This document shows, one piece after another, positions 62,463 through 64,000 of a stretch of 64,000 nt of DNA. The DNA is from Sphingomonadaceae bacterium 3R27E2-A (GTDB taxonomy: Bacteria; Pseudomonadota; Alphaproteobacteria; Sphingomonadales; Sphingomonadaceae), in assembly GCA_005503165.1 (NCBI GenBank), contig SCNT01000019.1:23617-87616 (forward strand), in the 5' to 3' direction. The notes beneath the pieces are model-generated. The model ran no database searches. It saw nothing but the letters and a program-made list of their open reading frames with translations, and was not told the DNA's origin. The position numbers and the translations under genes are program-made. How positions within the stretch are numbered: the stretch's first letter is position 1; the number at the start of each line of letters is the position of its first letter.

Positions 62463-63365
62463 ATGGTCGATACGGGAACGCCGGCACTAAACCGCAGCCG
62501 CGAGGGGCGCGCGAGCACGCAGAGCGGTTATCTGATGCTCTTCATATGGTTGCTGCTTCTGGGCCTCGCGCTCTGGGCGGGGATCACCAACGGTAATGCC
62601 GAAGTCATGGTCGCGTGGAAATGGGCGGTCGTGGTCGTCTCGGCAATCGTCGGCACGCTGATTCTCTGCGGCTTCTATCTGATCAACCCCAATGAGGCCG
62701 CGGCGATTCAGCTGTTCGGCGCCTACAAGGGCACCGATCGCGAGGAGGGGCTGCGCTGGGTGCTGCCGTGGCTGACGCGCAAGAAGATCGCGGTGCGCGC
62801 GAACAACGTCATCTCGGAAAAGATCAAGGTCAACGACCTGCGCGGCAACCCGATCGAGATGGCAGCGCAGGTCGTCTGGCGCGTCACCGACACCGCGCAG
62901 GCGCTGTTCGATGTCGACGATTACAAGGAATTCGTCATGGCGCAGATCGAGGCCGCGGTGCGCGCGATCGGCTCGCGCTATCCCTATGACGATATCGAGC
63001 ATCAGGAAATCACACTGCGCGGCAATCACGACGAAGTCGGGGTGGAACTGCGCAAGGCCCTGATCGAGCGGCTCGAAGTCGCGGGGATCACCGTCGACGA
63101 ATGCGGCCTGACGCACCTCGCCTATGCGCAGGAGATCGCCGGCGCGATGCTCCGCCGGCAGCAGGCCGAAGCGGTGATCGCGGCGCGCAAGAAGCTGGTC
63201 GAGGGCGCGGTGACGATGGTCGAGATGGCGCTGACGCACCTGTCCGAGAAGAATGTCGTCGAGCTCGACGACGAGCGCAAGGCCGCGATGGTGTCGAACC
63301 TGATGGTCGTGCTCTGCGGCGAACGCGAGACCCAGCCCGTCGTCAACACCGGCTCGCTCTACTGA
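62463..63365 (+). CDS. SPFH (band 7 / slipin-like) membrane protein
   Basis: 300 residues from the ATG at 62463 (GGAGGGA upstream). Two membrane segments come first ([19 protein letters not shown] and [20 protein letters not shown], shortened: [16 protein letters not shown]). The SPFH domain follows ([38 protein letters not shown]) and then a helical stretch ([20 protein letters not shown]). SPFH proteins form ring-like scaffolds in membranes. It is the first gene of a three-gene unit with an RHH protein and a small membrane protein, preceded by the 30-bp palindrome. Confidence 0.9.
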   Translation: MVDTGTPALNRSREGRASTQSGYLMLFIWLLLLGLALWAGITNGNAEVMVAWKWAVVVVSAIVGTLILCGFYLINPNEAAAIQLFGAYKGTDREEGLRWVLPWLTRKKIAVRANNVISEKIKVNDLRGNPIEMAAQVVWRVTDTAQALFDVDDYKEFVMAQIEAAVRAIGSRYPYDDIEHQEITLRGNHDEVGVELRKALIERLEVAGITVDECGLTHLAYAQEIAGAMLRRQQAEAVIAARKKLVEGAVTMVEMALTHLSEKNVVELDDERKAAMVSNLMVVLCGERETQPVVNTGSLY

Positions 63366-63386
63366 GCCGACGCCCGGGAACAAGTG

Positions 63387-63590
63387 ATGTCGACGTCTGC
63401 CAAAAAAGCCTTCGCGCTCCGCCTCGACCCCGCGCTCTACGCCGCGGTCGAGCGGATCGCGGCGGCCGAACTGCGCAGCGCCAATGCCGAGATCGAGGTG
63501 CTGCTGCGCGAGGCGCTGGCGCGGCGCGGCGTAAGCGTCAAAGCGCCGGTGCCCGTGAAACGCGGACGTCCGCCCAAGGAGGAGAGCTGA
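63387..63590 (+). CDS. Ribbon-helix-helix (Arc-like) protein
   Basis: 67 residues from the ATG at 63387; a GTG immediately before it is an alternative. It reads KKAFALRLDPALYAAVERIA, the ribbon strand and first helix of an RHH fold, then ANAEIEVLLREALARRG (second helix). A basic tail ends in KRGRPPKEES, an AT-hook-like GRP core. As an RHH dimer it could bind the palindrome before the SPFH gene and control its own operon (inference). Confidence 0.8.
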   Translation: MSTSAKKAFALRLDPALYAAVERIAAAELRSANAEIEVLLREALARRGVSVKAPVPVKRGRPPKEES

Positions 63591-63591
63591 G

Positions 63592-63834
63592 ATGCTGCAT
63601 CTGTTTCTCGATGATCGTCCCTGGTTCCGGCCCAAGCGCCGCGGTTACGGCACCGGCCTGCCGATCGCATGGCAAGGGTGGGTGATGGTGGCGCTGCACA
63701 TTGCGCTGATCACGGGGATCGCGGTGCTGCTCGCCGAAAGGCCGCTGCCGATGACATTCGCCGTGATCGCCACGGGTCTTGCGCCGCTGCCGATCTACCG
63801 CGCGCGGACCGAGGGCGGGTGGAAGTGGCGGTGA
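63592..63834 (+). CDS. Small membrane protein
   Basis: 80 residues with two hydrophobic segments (WQGWVMVALHIALITGIAVL and MTFAVIATGLAPLPIY) and basic ends. It begins one base after the RHH stop, so it is co-translated with it. I do not recognise the family. It may be a partner of the SPFH scaffold. Confidence 0.8.
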   Translation: MLHLFLDDRPWFRPKRRGYGTGLPIAWQGWVMVALHIALITGIAVLLAERPLPMTFAVIATGLAPLPIYRARTEGGWKWR

Positions 63835-63859
63835 CGTCAAAGAAGCTGTGTGCATTCAA

Positions 63860-63993
63860 ATCCTCCCCGCTTGCGGGGAGGTGGCAGCCCGCAGGGCTGA
63901 CGGAGGGGGCTCTCCGCCTTTAGCGGCGGTTGAACCGAAAGCCCCCTCCACCACCGCTTCGCGGCCGTCCCCCTCCCCGCAAGCGGAGAGGAT
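63860..63993. repeat. Diverged family 1 element at the window end
   Basis: ATCCTCCCCGC (63860-63870) and its neighbour GCGGGGAGG form a hairpin by themselves, and the whole left half is answered by a right half with CCCCCTCCACCACC, GGCCGTCCCCCTCCCC and AGAGGAT. The inner module GGCAGCCCGCAGGGCTGACGG is also found, in altered form, in the element at 8047-8183. It follows the small membrane gene of the SPFH operon and reaches nearly to the end of the window. Confidence 0.78.
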
Positions 63994-64000
63994 CGAAGTG

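Overview
The window is about 64 kb of GC-rich, gene-dense alphaproteobacterial chromosome. The gene set fits Sphingomonadales (a Sphingopyxis or Sphingomonas-like organism): a crtY-crtI-crtB carotenoid block with a sterol-desaturase-type carotenoid hydroxylase and a DUF2141 protein, an Entner-Doudoroff zwf-edd-eda operon, an ATP12 chaperone, an ECF sigma/anti-sigma pair facing a subtilase, and many palindromic repeats between genes. I found no prophage, insertion sequence, CRISPR array or rRNA. There is one tRNA, tRNA-Val(UAC).

Layout. 1-2.8 kb: fatty acyl-CoA genes (thiolase end, class III CoA-transferase, acyl-CoA dehydrogenase). 2.9-6.9 kb: secreted Gly-rich protein, S8 peptidase, ECF sigma and anti-sigma, small secreted protein. 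7-17.2 kb: a glycerolipid and neutral-lipid block on the minus strand (HAD-PlsC fusion, PlsB, WS/DGAT, patatin, two alpha/beta hydrolases, GpsA). 17.2-21.2 kb: zwf-edd-eda. 21.4-30.2 kb: hydrolase-glpD, SDR with a divergent AraC regulator, ahpC and ahpF, a DUF6445-like oxygenase, and asd behind a possible attenuator. 30.8-36 kb: tRNA-Val, a winged-helix regulator, a secreted nuclease, and the overlapping run crcB-rluC-paiB-small membrane gene-atp12. 36-42.2 kb: crotonase, HCCA isomerase/DsbA-like protein, lipoprotein, two acyl-CoA ligases, an atypical response regulator. 42.2-49.7 kb: crtY-crtI-LOG-crtB-pnuC-nadR on the minus strand, then GNAT, hydroxylase and DUF2141 on the plus strand. 49.7-59.4 kb: lnt, metK, a tandem pair of secreted paralogues, trmB, a DUF2520-like protein, proline iminopeptidase, FKBP. 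59.9-64 kb: small secreted protein, LysR regulator, TSUP transporter, and an SPFH / ribbon-helix-helix / small membrane protein operon behind a 30-bp palindrome.

How the genes work together. GpsA makes glycerol-3-phosphate, PlsB and PlsC acylate it, WS/DGAT can store acyl chains as triacylglycerol or wax ester, and the patatin and hydrolases can release them; GlpD re-oxidises glycerol-3-phosphate. zwf-edd-eda supplies NADPH, pyruvate and glyceraldehyde-3-phosphate. AhpC/AhpF and the carotenoid genes fit a common theme of oxidative protection.

The most unusual content lies outside ordinary genes. At least five families of palindromic elements sit almost always at gene 3' ends. One, a 144-146 bp element present in three near-identical copies plus degenerate relatives, folds as a long stem carrying four self-complementary mini-hairpins. 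A member of another family lies in frame inside edd, and a similar insertion may lie in lnt. Other sites worth checking are a symmetrical ECF-type promoter between the subtilase and sigma genes, the 30-bp operator-like palindrome before the SPFH operon, a Thr-rich leader peptide with mutually exclusive hairpins before asd, and an inverted repeat before metK.
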